From Granulosicoccus sp045106475 (GTDB taxonomy: Bacteria > Pseudomonadota > Gammaproteobacteria > Granulosicoccales > Granulosicoccaceae), in contig JBGCEO010000040.1 of assembly GCA_045106475.1 (NCBI GenBank), forward strand, positions 21,527-85,526: DNA of 64,000 nucleotides, written 5' to 3'. The notes beneath the pieces are model-generated. The model saw only the letters and a list, made by a program, of their open reading frames with translations. It was not told where the DNA came from and did no database searches. Below, one piece after another: positions 7,638 through 15,895 of the stretch. A program made the translations under genes and the position numbers. Each line of letters begins with the position of its first letter. The first letter of the stretch is position 1.

Positions 7638-8291
7638 TTACTCAGCAGGCCTGTGGACCATTATCAATAAACGGCCACTGCTCAATGACACTGCAAAACT
7701 CGCAGCATCCGCGACATTGCTTAAGCCCAAAGTACTACCGGGTTGTATTGTGGCATCGCTCAGCCCATATTGCAGCCCCTTAGTTGTTACCCCAGTCACA
7801 GTAGACAATGGCAGCAAGCTAACAGTTTGACCGGAAGGTATATCTATCTCCCAAGGTTGAGAGTGTGTAAGTAGATAAGCCCTGATAGTCTTATCAATTA
7901 ACTGTAGGCTGAATGACCAGTCTGTGAGCAGAGGCAGCATCCAATTGAACAGCATATGATCGGTTCGACCACCTGATACACCCAAGAGAATGACTTCGTC
8001 AGGTGGATCGCTCTCTAACCATTCAAGGGCAATTTGCAGATCGCTTGCAGCCTTGCGACTTGGGTGAATCTGACGCGGCACATCATCTAGTCGGCTATCA
8101 GAAAGCACATCGGCTGACACACTATCCAGGTCACCGATTACGATGTGGGGCCGAAGATTGACCGCTAAACAATATTCCACGCCACGATCCACACAGACAT
8201 AGATATCATCAGCGCGAAGCTCTGCGCTGGGAATACTTTGGGCTGAGAATTCACCGCCTGCGAACACCCAGGCACGTCGACCTTTGTTCAA
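7638..8291 (-). CDS. Thiamine pyrophosphokinase (thiamine diphosphokinase)
   Basis: Transfers a pyrophosphate from ATP to thiamine to give the cofactor ThDP. The 217 residues show the family motifs GDLDSV (53-58), SDLQIALEW (83-91) and GVSGGRTDH (104-112), which bind metal and nucleotide. The C-terminal part with a G-rich PL/STVTGVTTKGLQYGL region is the thiamine-binding domain. It lies 28 bp downstream of the LprI-like gene and may share its transcript. Confidence 0.9.
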   Translation of the reverse strand: MNKGRRAWVFAGGEFSAQSIPSAELRADDIYVCVDRGVEYCLAVNLRPHIVIGDLDSVSADVLSDSRLDDVPRQIHPSRKAASDLQIALEWLESDPPDEVILLGVSGGRTDHMLFNWMLPLLTDWSFSLQLIDKTIRAYLLTHSQPWEIDIPSGQTVSLLPLSTVTGVTTKGLQYGLSDATIQPGSTLGLSNVADAASFAVSLSSGRLLIMVHRPAE

Positions 8292-8319
8292 GAGCGATAT
8301 CCGGAAATCTTTGCTCTCA

Positions 8320-9585
8320 TCAGTTTATATCACGAACAAAATCATCAGCAAATGCTAGCGCACGGGTAAGACCCTTAAGCGTTGCTGTGTAGCGCTCACC
8401 TGAGTCATCATCTACTGATTCCAGCACATCGAGTGTTAAATCGTTACCCTGAATCATCATGGGTAACAGATCATTGCGCAAGAAGCGATTATTTTTAACA
8501 AGCTGACGAGACTCAAGCTCGTCAACACGAATTTCAGAACCGACTATATCGCCAAAGATCAAACCATCGATTTTCCAACGAATCAGTGTGGGCGACTCAA
8601 TTTCGCGCTCTGAAATTCTTACGACTATCGAGCTCTCTTCCTCTTTCTTGCGATTCATGACTAGCTTGGACGCCAGCTGACTCGGCTCTGCCAACTCGGC
8701 ATCTAATATGACCTCTAGATTACAGGCTCGCAGATCATTGCTTTCTGTACAGTCCACCAACCAAGCACCGAAATAGGCAATCAACTGTTGTTGAGGCTCT
8801 TCCTGTAGTTCACTCTCTTCCGACTCCGGAGCAGGCTCTGGCTCCAGTGTTGTATTGATCGAAGGAGACAACAGGGAGTCTTGCGCAGACCCGGCCCCCC
8901 GCAGACGACAGTCTGACTCCCGCGGCACCCTCATTTCGATTAAATTCTCGAGAAAGAAAACCCCTTGGTGATCAACAGGTACCTGCTGCTCCGAATCGAT
9001 TCGACCAGCCAAAGTGACGTGTAACACTTGCAGCTCACTGGTAGAGAGCGACAAGTATGTTTGCTGCATCCTACCTACATTATCTGAGTCTCCTTCTACC
9101 CAGTATCTCTCATCTGTTCCACAGGGCTGAAAGGTGTTTCTATCTGCGCCATATACATAAAAACCCTTCAGAGTCTGATCTGAACTGTCTTCTATAGTCA
9201 CAAGCGCTTGAAGCTCTTTAAGTCGCTGTAATGACATACTCGCCAGACAATTTTTGGCAATCTGTTCTGCCTCGCTTCTGGGCGAGGAAAAATCCAGGTA
9301 CCACAAACAATTTTGACGACGGTACTCAACAAAAGCTTGTTGCGATCTGTTCAATCCAGCCAGAGATTCACCTGATAGAAATCCTGATAGATAATTCGTG
9401 ACGTCTGTGATGTTGCCATCCATCAGGTCGAGATAATTATCCAGACAGGCATGGATATCATCCAGCACAGGCGACAGTGCTATGCACTCGCTTAAAACGT
9501 CGTAGTTTTGCGCCTTCAAGTCCTGAATGCCACCTAGCAGTGACACCACAAGAAGCCCGACTATCAACATCCCACGCATATTCAT
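8320..9585 (-). CDS. Secreted protein with N-terminal LprI/DUF1311-like domain
   Basis: 421 residues with a signal peptide (1-25, ending near DLKAQ). Residues 32-130 look like the DUF1311/LprI domain: paired cysteines, an AFVEYRRQNC segment and a closing CLASMSLQRLKEL helix. A Glu/Pro-rich linker (about 255-275) leads to a C-terminal domain starting FGAWLVDCTESNDLRACNLEV, whose two-cysteine start recalls IalB-type periplasmic domains. LprI proteins include lysozyme inhibitors, but no function is assigned here. Likely periplasmic and transcribed with the thiamine pyrophosphokinase gene. Confidence 0.6.
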   Translation of the reverse strand: MNMRGMLIVGLLVVSLLGGIQDLKAQNYDVLSECIALSPVLDDIHACLDNYLDLMDGNITDVTNYLSGFLSGESLAGLNRSQQAFVEYRRQNCLWYLDFSSPRSEAEQIAKNCLASMSLQRLKELQALVTIEDSSDQTLKGFYVYGADRNTFQPCGTDERYWVEGDSDNVGRMQQTYLSLSTSELQVLHVTLAGRIDSEQQVPVDHQGVFFLENLIEMRVPRESDCRLRGAGSAQDSLLSPSINTTLEPEPAPESEESELQEEPQQQLIAYFGAWLVDCTESNDLRACNLEVILDAELAEPSQLASKLVMNRKKEEESSIVVRISEREIESPTLIRWKIDGLIFGDIVGSEIRVDELESRQLVKNNRFLRNDLLPMMIQGNDLTLDVLESVDDDSGERYTATLKGLTRALAFADDFVRDIN

Positions 9586-9748
9586 AATGATAATTTACAG
9601 AAAAAAACAGCATGATCCTAGTGAATTACATAACAATGGCGGTCAATGCACGTTAGTAGTGACAGAAAACAAGCGCAGCTGTTCAGCAATCAGCCTGTAT
9701 AATCGCAATTTCGCAGTAATCTAAAGACGCTTTGGACCTGAAAACAAC

Positions 9749-12499
9749 GTGAGCAAACGAAAAAGTTATCGATCCATAAGAGGCTCGGCTTTCGTCTGGA
9801 CAATCGTCTGGCTCGCCGGCATGGCAGCAATTGCCTGGGCCACACTGTCTTTTGCGGTCCCAAAGTTTGAGCAGAAATTACAAACAAGTGTTAACAACGC
9901 CATTGCGCCGGTTAATGAGTATCCCATCATCGTCGCGGTAAAAGGCGACCAGGCTACGCTCAGTGGTCAACTCGATTCTGAAGATAATCGTCACGCCGTA
10001 CTCAACGCTGCAACATCTGTTAGAGGTATTCGTGCGGTGAGTGATCAGCTGTTTAGTGCAACAGCGGAAATCGAAAGCGATAATAAATTGACACCTATGG
10101 CGCAACCGACGCCGATTGTCGAAGATGATGCTGACTCGCTGCTGGCAACGGACGCACCCTATTCTGGGCAGGTAACAGCGAACGAAACGCAAACTTCACT
10201 TGGAATGCCTTCGATTTCAATGAGAATTGAAGACCAGATTCTGGCAATCGAGGGTGTCCTCGCACCGACAGATGACCCGACCCAACTTATCCAGACAGCA
10301 TTGACCAGCTTCGATCTGGATGTTGTCAGTAATGGCATTGTAGAGAGCGACACCGTAAATACTTCCAACTGGCTGGTTTCAATTGAAGAGTTATTGCCAC
10401 TGATGGGTGAATTTTCGGATCCACAGATCAGTGTTGTAGAAAATCAAATAACTCTTTCAGGCGTAGCGCCGAATAGTCAGGCTCACGATGCAGTAATCGG
10501 TACTGCATTGTCATCGCTTGGCGACTACTCACTTGTTGAGCGAATCTCCATCGATGAGTCAGCAGGTAAGAAGGCTGCTGAAGCTAAAGCTGCTGAAGAA
10601 GAGCGTCTTGCCGCCGAAGCCAAAGCTGCCGAAGAAGCACGCCTTGCTGCTGAAGCCAAAGCTGCTGAAGAAGAGCGTCTTGCTGCTGAAGCTAAAGCTG
10701 CGGAAGAAGAACGACTTGCTGCTGAAGCCAAAGCTGCCGAAGAAGCACGCCTTGCTGCTGAAGCCAAAGCTGCCGAAGAAGAGCGTCTTGCTGCAGAAGC
10801 TAAAGCCGCTGAAGAAGAACGACTTACTGCTGAAGCCAAAGCCGCCGAAGAAGAGCGTCTTGCTGCAGAAGCCAAAGCTGCTGAAGAAGAACGACTTGCT
10901 GCTGAAGCTAAAGCTGCCGAAGAAGAGCGTCTTGCTACAGAAGCTAAAGCTGCTGAAGAAGAACGACTTGCGGCAGAAGCTAAAGCTGCCGAAGAAGCAC
11001 GACTTGCTGCTGAAGCCAAGCAAGCCGAAGAAGCACGACTTGCTGCTGAAGCCAAAGCTGCCGAAGAAGCGCGCCTTGCGGCAGAAGCTAAGGCAGCTGA
11101 AGAAAAACGACTTGCAGCGGAAGCCAAAGCTGCTGAAGAAGCGCGCCTTGCTGCTGAAGCTAAAGCCGCTGAAGAAGCGCGCCTTGCTGCTGAAGCTAAC
11201 GCCGCCGAAGAAGCACGACTTGCTGCTGAAGCTAACGCCGCCGAAGAAGCACGACTTGCTGCTGAAGCTAAAGCCGCCGAAGAAAAACGACTTGCTGCAG
11301 AAGCCAAAGCTGCCGAAGAAGCGCGCCTTGCCGCTGAAGCCAAAGCCGCTGAAGAAGCGCGCCTTGCCGCTGAAGCCAAAGCCGCTGAAGAAGAGCGACT
11401 TGCGGCAGAAACCAAAGCCGCCGAAGAAAAACGACTTGCAGCTGAAGCTAAGGCAGCTGAAGAAAAACGACTTGCCGCTGAAGCCAAGCAAGCCGAAGAA
11501 GCACGACTTGCCGCGGAAGCCAAGCAAGCCGAAGAAGCACGACTTGCCGCGGAAGCCAAGCAAGCCGAAGAAGCACGACTTGCTGCTGAAGCCAAAGCTG
11601 CCGAAGAAGCACGACTTGCGGCAGAAGCTAAAGCCGCCGAAGAAGCGCGCCTCGCCGCTGAAGCTAAAGCCGCTGAAGAAAAACGACTTGCCGCTGAAGC
11701 CAAAGCCGCTGAAGAAGAGCGACTTGCGGCAGAAGCCAAAGCCGCCGAAGAAAAACGACTTGCTGCTGAAGCTAAGGCAGCTGAAGAAAAACGACTCGCC
11801 GCTGAAGCCAAAGCCGCCGAAGAAAAACGACTTGCTGCTGAAGCGAAAGCAGCTGAAGAAAAACGACTTGCTGCTGAAGCGAAAGCAGCTGAAGAAAAAC
11901 GACTTGCCGCTGAAGCAAAAGCAGCTGAAGAAAAACGACTTGCTGCTGAAGCAAAAGCAGCTGAAGAAAAACGACTTGCGGCAGAAGCCAAAGCCGCCGA
12001 AGAAAAACGACTTGCTGCTGAAGCTAAGGCCGCTGAAGAAGAAAAAATGGCTGCAAAAATCAAGGCCGCCGACATTGCTCGCAGTACCGCTGATGCAAAA
12101 AGGCTCGGGGCCGCAACAAGCACTGCAGAAGATCAGAAAAACGGTAATGAATTACGCAAGGCATTGGCAAAACTACCCTCACTTCGAATACTGTTTAAAA
12201 CCAGCAGCAATGTATTCACCGCTGAAAGTGTTGAAACTCTAGACAAGATTGCAGAAGTGCTAATGCAGTTTCCCGATACAAAAGTTTCAATTGAGGGTCA
12301 TACCGATGCAACCGGAACACGAGCCATCAATTTAGAACTGAGCCTGCTTAGAGCCACTACTGTTCGCGACTACCTAATTGACCGAGGCGTGTCCTTATTC
12401 AACCTTCGAGCATTCGGCTTTGGCGAGGAACTACCCATCGCTAACAATCGCACTGCAGAAGGTCGCGCCATTAACCGCAGAATTGACTTTAAATTCTAA
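9749..12499 (+). CDS. Envelope-spanning BON/OmpA-family protein with about 41 tandem 12-residue repeats
   Basis: 916 residues from a GTG start. Order: short basic N-terminus, one membrane segment (about 12-37), BON domain (about 50-105), two more BON-like segments (to about 272), a repeat region of AAEE(E/A/K)RLAAEAK units (about 274-768), and an OmpA-like peptidoglycan-binding domain (about 800-916, EGHTDATGT and NRTAEGRAINRR). This suggests an inner-membrane anchor, a long helical rod and a cell-wall-binding head. BON plus OmpA recalls mycobacterial ArfA, and the rod recalls TolA domain II. The stop overlaps the next gene start by one base. Role inferred only. Confidence 0.85.
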   Translation: MSKRKSYRSIRGSAFVWTIVWLAGMAAIAWATLSFAVPKFEQKLQTSVNNAIAPVNEYPIIVAVKGDQATLSGQLDSEDNRHAVLNAATSVRGIRAVSDQLFSATAEIESDNKLTPMAQPTPIVEDDADSLLATDAPYSGQVTANETQTSLGMPSISMRIEDQILAIEGVLAPTDDPTQLIQTALTSFDLDVVSNGIVESDTVNTSNWLVSIEELLPLMGEFSDPQISVVENQITLSGVAPNSQAHDAVIGTALSSLGDYSLVERISIDESAGKKAAEAKAAEEERLAAEAKAAEEARLAAEAKAAEEERLAAEAKAAEEERLAAEAKAAEEARLAAEAKAAEEERLAAEAKAAEEERLTAEAKAAEEERLAAEAKAAEEERLAAEAKAAEEERLATEAKAAEEERLAAEAKAAEEARLAAEAKQAEEARLAAEAKAAEEARLAAEAKAAEEKRLAAEAKAAEEARLAAEAKAAEEARLAAEANAAEEARLAAEANAAEEARLAAEAKAAEEKRLAAEAKAAEEARLAAEAKAAEEARLAAEAKAAEEERLAAETKAAEEKRLAAEAKAAEEKRLAAEAKQAEEARLAAEAKQAEEARLAAEAKQAEEARLAAEAKAAEEARLAAEAKAAEEARLAAEAKAAEEKRLAAEAKAAEEERLAAEAKAAEEKRLAAEAKAAEEKRLAAEAKAAEEKRLAAEAKAAEEKRLAAEAKAAEEKRLAAEAKAAEEKRLAAEAKAAEEKRLAAEAKAAEEKRLAAEAKAAEEEKMAAKIKAADIARSTADAKRLGAATSTAEDQKNGNELRKALAKLPSLRILFKTSSNVFTAESVETLDKIAEVLMQFPDTKVSIEGHTDATGTRAINLELSLLRATTVRDYLIDRGVSLFNLRAFGFGEELPIANNRTAEGRAINRRIDFKF
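10572..12050 (+). repeat. Tandem 36-bp coding repeat, about 41 units
   Basis: In-frame 36-bp units encode AAEEXRLAAEAK. X is mostly Glu in the first third, mostly Ala in the middle and almost only Lys in the last ten units. Occasional variants are KQAEE, AEAN and AETK. The DNA differs at many synonymous sites, so the array is under protein-level selection rather than being a fresh slippage product. The low complexity keeps the other frames open over more than 1.5 kb. Confidence 0.95.
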
Positions 12500-13320
12500 T
12501 GAATCAGATACAAGAGTTACTAAATCAGGCACAGCCATACTGGTCTGAGCTTCTGGCTTTGCTGTCACTGTACTCAGAAATAATGGCAGCGCTGGCAGCG
12601 GCAGGGCTACTAGGTTTGTTTGTTGGCTGGATGATCAAGCGATCCAGTTCTAAACGTCAGTTGGCCACCACGATCGATAGCTGGGAAAAGCGGTATGCTG
12701 CACTTGAAGAAAGCAACCATGCTGATACGGAAAATCTGGAGGAACAATTACAAACCATCGCCAGCGAAGCCAAGACGCTGCAATCGACTAATCGAGCGTT
12801 GAGCGATTCACTAAAAAAGAACGACACCAGCATTCAGCGCTCACGCGCAGAAGCAATTGAGTTAAATCGTCAACATGCAGAAACTCAAGAGCGACTCCAA
12901 CGCATAATCCAGCAAAAGGATCGTGAAATAGTAGAACTGGGAAATCGCATGCATGATGCATCTAAGAGACGAAAAGCCACAGGATCTACCCACATCGCCC
13001 CACTGATAGCAAGTGTTACAAACGATCAATCTCAAAGGTTTACCGACTCAGAATTGAACCATGCCGATACAGTGGCGATAAGCAACTCGGAAATGTCTGC
13101 TGATTCCTTTGATGCCACGATCCAGATGTCAGCAACAGAACTGTCGGAAAAAACTGGCAAGAAGGCAGCACTGGAACGATCTGACGATCTTGATGAATTT
13201 GAAGACACGGCTGATCTAAGCGGCATCATTGAAGACGAATACGAAGAATCCACCGTTGCCCTGGATGAAGAAGCATTAGCCTTCGCCAAACGCCCGCTCA
13301 CCTCTCGTAGTAAAAATTAG
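12499..13320 (+). CDS. Membrane-anchored coiled-coil protein, unknown function
   Basis: 273 residues. One membrane helix (about 27-48, AALAAAGLLGLFVGWMIKR) is followed by a charged coiled-coil region (about 65-150). A Ser/Thr- and Asp/Glu-rich tail ends in a basic stretch. Its ATG shares one base with the stop of the OmpA-type gene (TAATG), so the two are translationally coupled and probably work together at the inner membrane. I do not recognise a family. Confidence 0.75.
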   Translation: MNQIQELLNQAQPYWSELLALLSLYSEIMAALAAAGLLGLFVGWMIKRSSSKRQLATTIDSWEKRYAALEESNHADTENLEEQLQTIASEAKTLQSTNRALSDSLKKNDTSIQRSRAEAIELNRQHAETQERLQRIIQQKDREIVELGNRMHDASKRRKATGSTHIAPLIASVTNDQSQRFTDSELNHADTVAISNSEMSADSFDATIQMSATELSEKTGKKAALERSDDLDEFEDTADLSGIIEDEYEESTVALDEEALAFAKRPLTSRSKN

Positions 13321-13343
13321 GTGAAGCTAATCCAAATGGTCTC

Positions 13344-13970
13344 GTGAGCAGTATTCTTCATTATGTTCATGATCCGATGTGCAGCTGGTGCTGGGGCTTC
13401 AAACCCGTTTTTGATTCCCTGCTGACTCAGCTTCCGTCTTCTATCGCAGTTAACAGGGTGCTGGGTGGTCTCGCGCCTGACAGCGATGAGCCCATGGCGA
13501 TCGGAATGCAGCAACGTTTACAGCAAACCTGGCAGCAGATTTCAGAAGTGGTACCAGGAACCGAGTTCAATTTCGATTTCTGGACAAAGAATCAAGCGAG
13601 ACGCTCCACTTTCCCCGCTTGTCGTGCAGTATTAGCGGCAAAAAAGCAAAGCACCGACTTTGAAGTTCCGATGATTAATGCGATTCAGCGGGCCTACTAT
13701 CTAGAAGCAAAAAATCCATCGGATACGGAAGTACTAATCTCATTGGCAGATGCCATTGGTTGTGACGTACAACACTTTTCAAGCGACTTAGTTAACAGGA
13801 CTCTGCAAGACTCGCTAAACCGCGACATCAATTTTGCCCGTCAATTGGGCGTGCATGGCTTTCCGAGCCTTGTATTCCAGTTTTCAGAGAGTCAGGCCTC
13901 ATCGGTAGGCATCAACTACACCGAGGTATCACCAATGCTTGAGCAAATCGAACATCTGCACGTCGCCTGA
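13344..13970 (+). CDS. DsbA-family thioredoxin-fold protein
   Basis: 208 residues from a GTG start, 23 bp after the coiled-coil gene. The start MSSILHYVHDPMCSWCWGF has the CXXC pair Cys13-Ser-Trp-Cys16 of cytoplasmic DsbA/FrnE-like proteins. The helical insertion (ARRSTFPACRAVLAA) and a cis-Pro loop (GVHGFPSLVF) are present. No signal peptide was seen, so it is probably a cytoplasmic disulfide or glutathione-linked oxidoreductase. Substrate unknown. Confidence 0.85.
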   Translation: MSSILHYVHDPMCSWCWGFKPVFDSLLTQLPSSIAVNRVLGGLAPDSDEPMAIGMQQRLQQTWQQISEVVPGTEFNFDFWTKNQARRSTFPACRAVLAAKKQSTDFEVPMINAIQRAYYLEAKNPSDTEVLISLADAIGCDVQHFSSDLVNRTLQDSLNRDINFARQLGVHGFPSLVFQFSESQASSVGINYTEVSPMLEQIEHLHVA

Positions 13971-14080
13971 GTCACACACTGCGACTCACAGCGCAAACCA
14001 GATCACAGCATACTAATTGACGATCAGTGAATTGTTGATATCTGCCGTTATAGCCCTCGTACACGATGTAGATCGCGGGC

Positions 14081-15754
14081 ATGACAAAAACCATAATAAA
14101 AATTCCGCTTTGTGTTGGTGCGATATGCCTTCTCACGGCTTGTGGTGATGGTGGAGGCAACAGTCCGCTATTTAATCAAGAACCGGCTTTTGCACCCGCA
14201 CTTCCAGCTAGCGAAGTCAATAATGCAGCTCCCGATGGCCCGCTTAACTCGGCAGAGGCTTACCGCCTGGTAGAACAAACCACGTTCGGCCCACAACTTG
14301 ATGACATTACTCAAGCGCAAGCAGGTCCTGAAGCCTGGATAAACGCGCAAATGCAGATGCCTGCAACCTTTATGACAGACGGGCTCTATAAAGCCAACTC
14401 TAGTCGCTGGAACGAATACGTTAACGTCTGGTGGCGGCAAGCGATCAAGGCAGACGATCAGCTTAGACAGCGCGTAGCCTTCGCACTGAGCGAAATCTTT
14501 GTTGTGTCCGCTCACGATGGACTGGGCCAGGAACAATTTGGGCTGGCCAATTATTACGACATTTTGCTGCGACATTCATTTGGCAACTATCGGGATTTAC
14601 TGACTGACATCACATTGAATCCTGTCATGGGTGAATACCTTAGTATGAAAGGTAATCGCAAACCTGATCCAGATAAAAACATACAGCCAGATGAAAACTA
14701 TGCAAGAGAGCTATTACAACTATTCAGCATAGGACAGGTGATGCTGAATGAAGACGGTACGCCCATCCTGGACAAGGATGGTGTACCTAAAGCCGCTTAC
14801 GATCAAACGGTGATTGAGAATTTCGCAAGAGTCTTCACCGGATGGCATTTTGCAAACGCAGAAGACTTCAAGTGGCCTAAAAACAAAGACTACATAACAC
14901 CACTTAAGGCGTGGCAGGAGTATCACGATACGGATGCAAAAACGTTACTGCGCCGTGCAGAAATACCCGCCGGCCTAACTGCCGAAGAGGATCTGAACCT
15001 GGCACTCAATAATGTCTTCAATCATCCAAACGTCGGGCCCTTCCTATCAAAGCAGCTAATACAGCGCCTGGTAACGAGCAATCCTTCCACACAGTATGTG
15101 CGCGATGTTGCCGCAGTTTTCAATCAGAACATTTCAGGTGAGCGAGGCAATCTAGCTAGCGTTGTCAAAGCGATTCTTATGCACAACGAGGCGCGTTTTG
15201 GGCATGAGGACAATCCAGACACTTTCGGTAAGTTAAAAGAGCCACTTATCCGCTTGAGCCAACTCTGGCGCGCCTTTGAACCCGACACCATCCACTACAA
15301 CTTTAACTACGGCTGGGCAAAACACGAACTGGGACAAGCGCCTTTGAACTCACCGTCAGTATTCAATTTTTTTCGACCTGATTTCAGCCAACCAGGAGAA
15401 ATCAGCAATTTGGGGCTGGACTCCCCGGAGTTTGAGATATTGGATGAAACGTCGGTTATCACTATCACCAGTCGCCTGCTGGCAAGCACTCTCTGGTCGC
15501 ACAATTTCAAAAATGAAAACGATGCTAATCGCATTGCAATCAATATCACGCGGGAAATGGATCTCGAACCAGATGAAGATGCACTGCTCGATCATCTCGA
15601 TTTGCTACTACTTGGCGGCCAAATGTCTGCTGAGATGAGAACCGAACTAAAAGAACTGATGAGCGCTCGCAGTTATGCAAACGCTGCATCACAACGCGTG
15701 GTAGAGGCCATATTCCTTATAGTCACCTCTCCTGATGCAGCGATCCAGCGCTAA
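14081..15754 (+). CDS. DUF1800 family lipoprotein
   Basis: 557 residues. The lipoprotein signal ends in LLTACGDGGG with the lipidated Cys21. The body matches DUF1800: the LVEQTTFGP start, KADDQLRQRVAFALSEIFVVS, NYARELLQLFSIG, IENFARVFTGW and the C-terminal LLLLGGQMS helix. The family is nearly always next to a DUF1501 gene, as here. Function is not established; roles in secreted polymer or envelope handling have been suggested. Predicted to be attached to the outer or inner membrane facing the periplasm. Confidence 0.9.
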   Translation: MTKTIIKIPLCVGAICLLTACGDGGGNSPLFNQEPAFAPALPASEVNNAAPDGPLNSAEAYRLVEQTTFGPQLDDITQAQAGPEAWINAQMQMPATFMTDGLYKANSSRWNEYVNVWWRQAIKADDQLRQRVAFALSEIFVVSAHDGLGQEQFGLANYYDILLRHSFGNYRDLLTDITLNPVMGEYLSMKGNRKPDPDKNIQPDENYARELLQLFSIGQVMLNEDGTPILDKDGVPKAAYDQTVIENFARVFTGWHFANAEDFKWPKNKDYITPLKAWQEYHDTDAKTLLRRAEIPAGLTAEEDLNLALNNVFNHPNVGPFLSKQLIQRLVTSNPSTQYVRDVAAVFNQNISGERGNLASVVKAILMHNEARFGHEDNPDTFGKLKEPLIRLSQLWRAFEPDTIHYNFNYGWAKHELGQAPLNSPSVFNFFRPDFSQPGEISNLGLDSPEFEILDETSVITITSRLLASTLWSHNFKNENDANRIAINITREMDLEPDEDALLDHLDLLLLGGQMSAEMRTELKELMSARSYANAASQRVVEAIFLIVTSPDAAIQR

Positions 15755-15895
15755 TTGGAACATGGGTATATACCTACATGTATCTCATCAAAAGAGCGCA
15801 GATGGTTTTTACTCACACGATACTCAGCGTTTAGAGCCACTGTAAGCAGCTGCCTTAGTTACAGTCAATAATAAAAACAATAAAGAACACGCAAG

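Noticed and set aside
10572..12050. Possible CRISPR array because of regular 36-bp repeats
   Set aside because: Repeats are contiguous without spacers and are in-frame coding.
10518..12242. Long open frames in other phases and on the minus strand across the repeat array (to 574 residues)
   Set aside because: They follow from the low-complexity 36-bp repeats; their products (Lys/Leu/Pro-rich or Ser/Ala-rich) match no family, while the chosen frame carries real domains on both sides.
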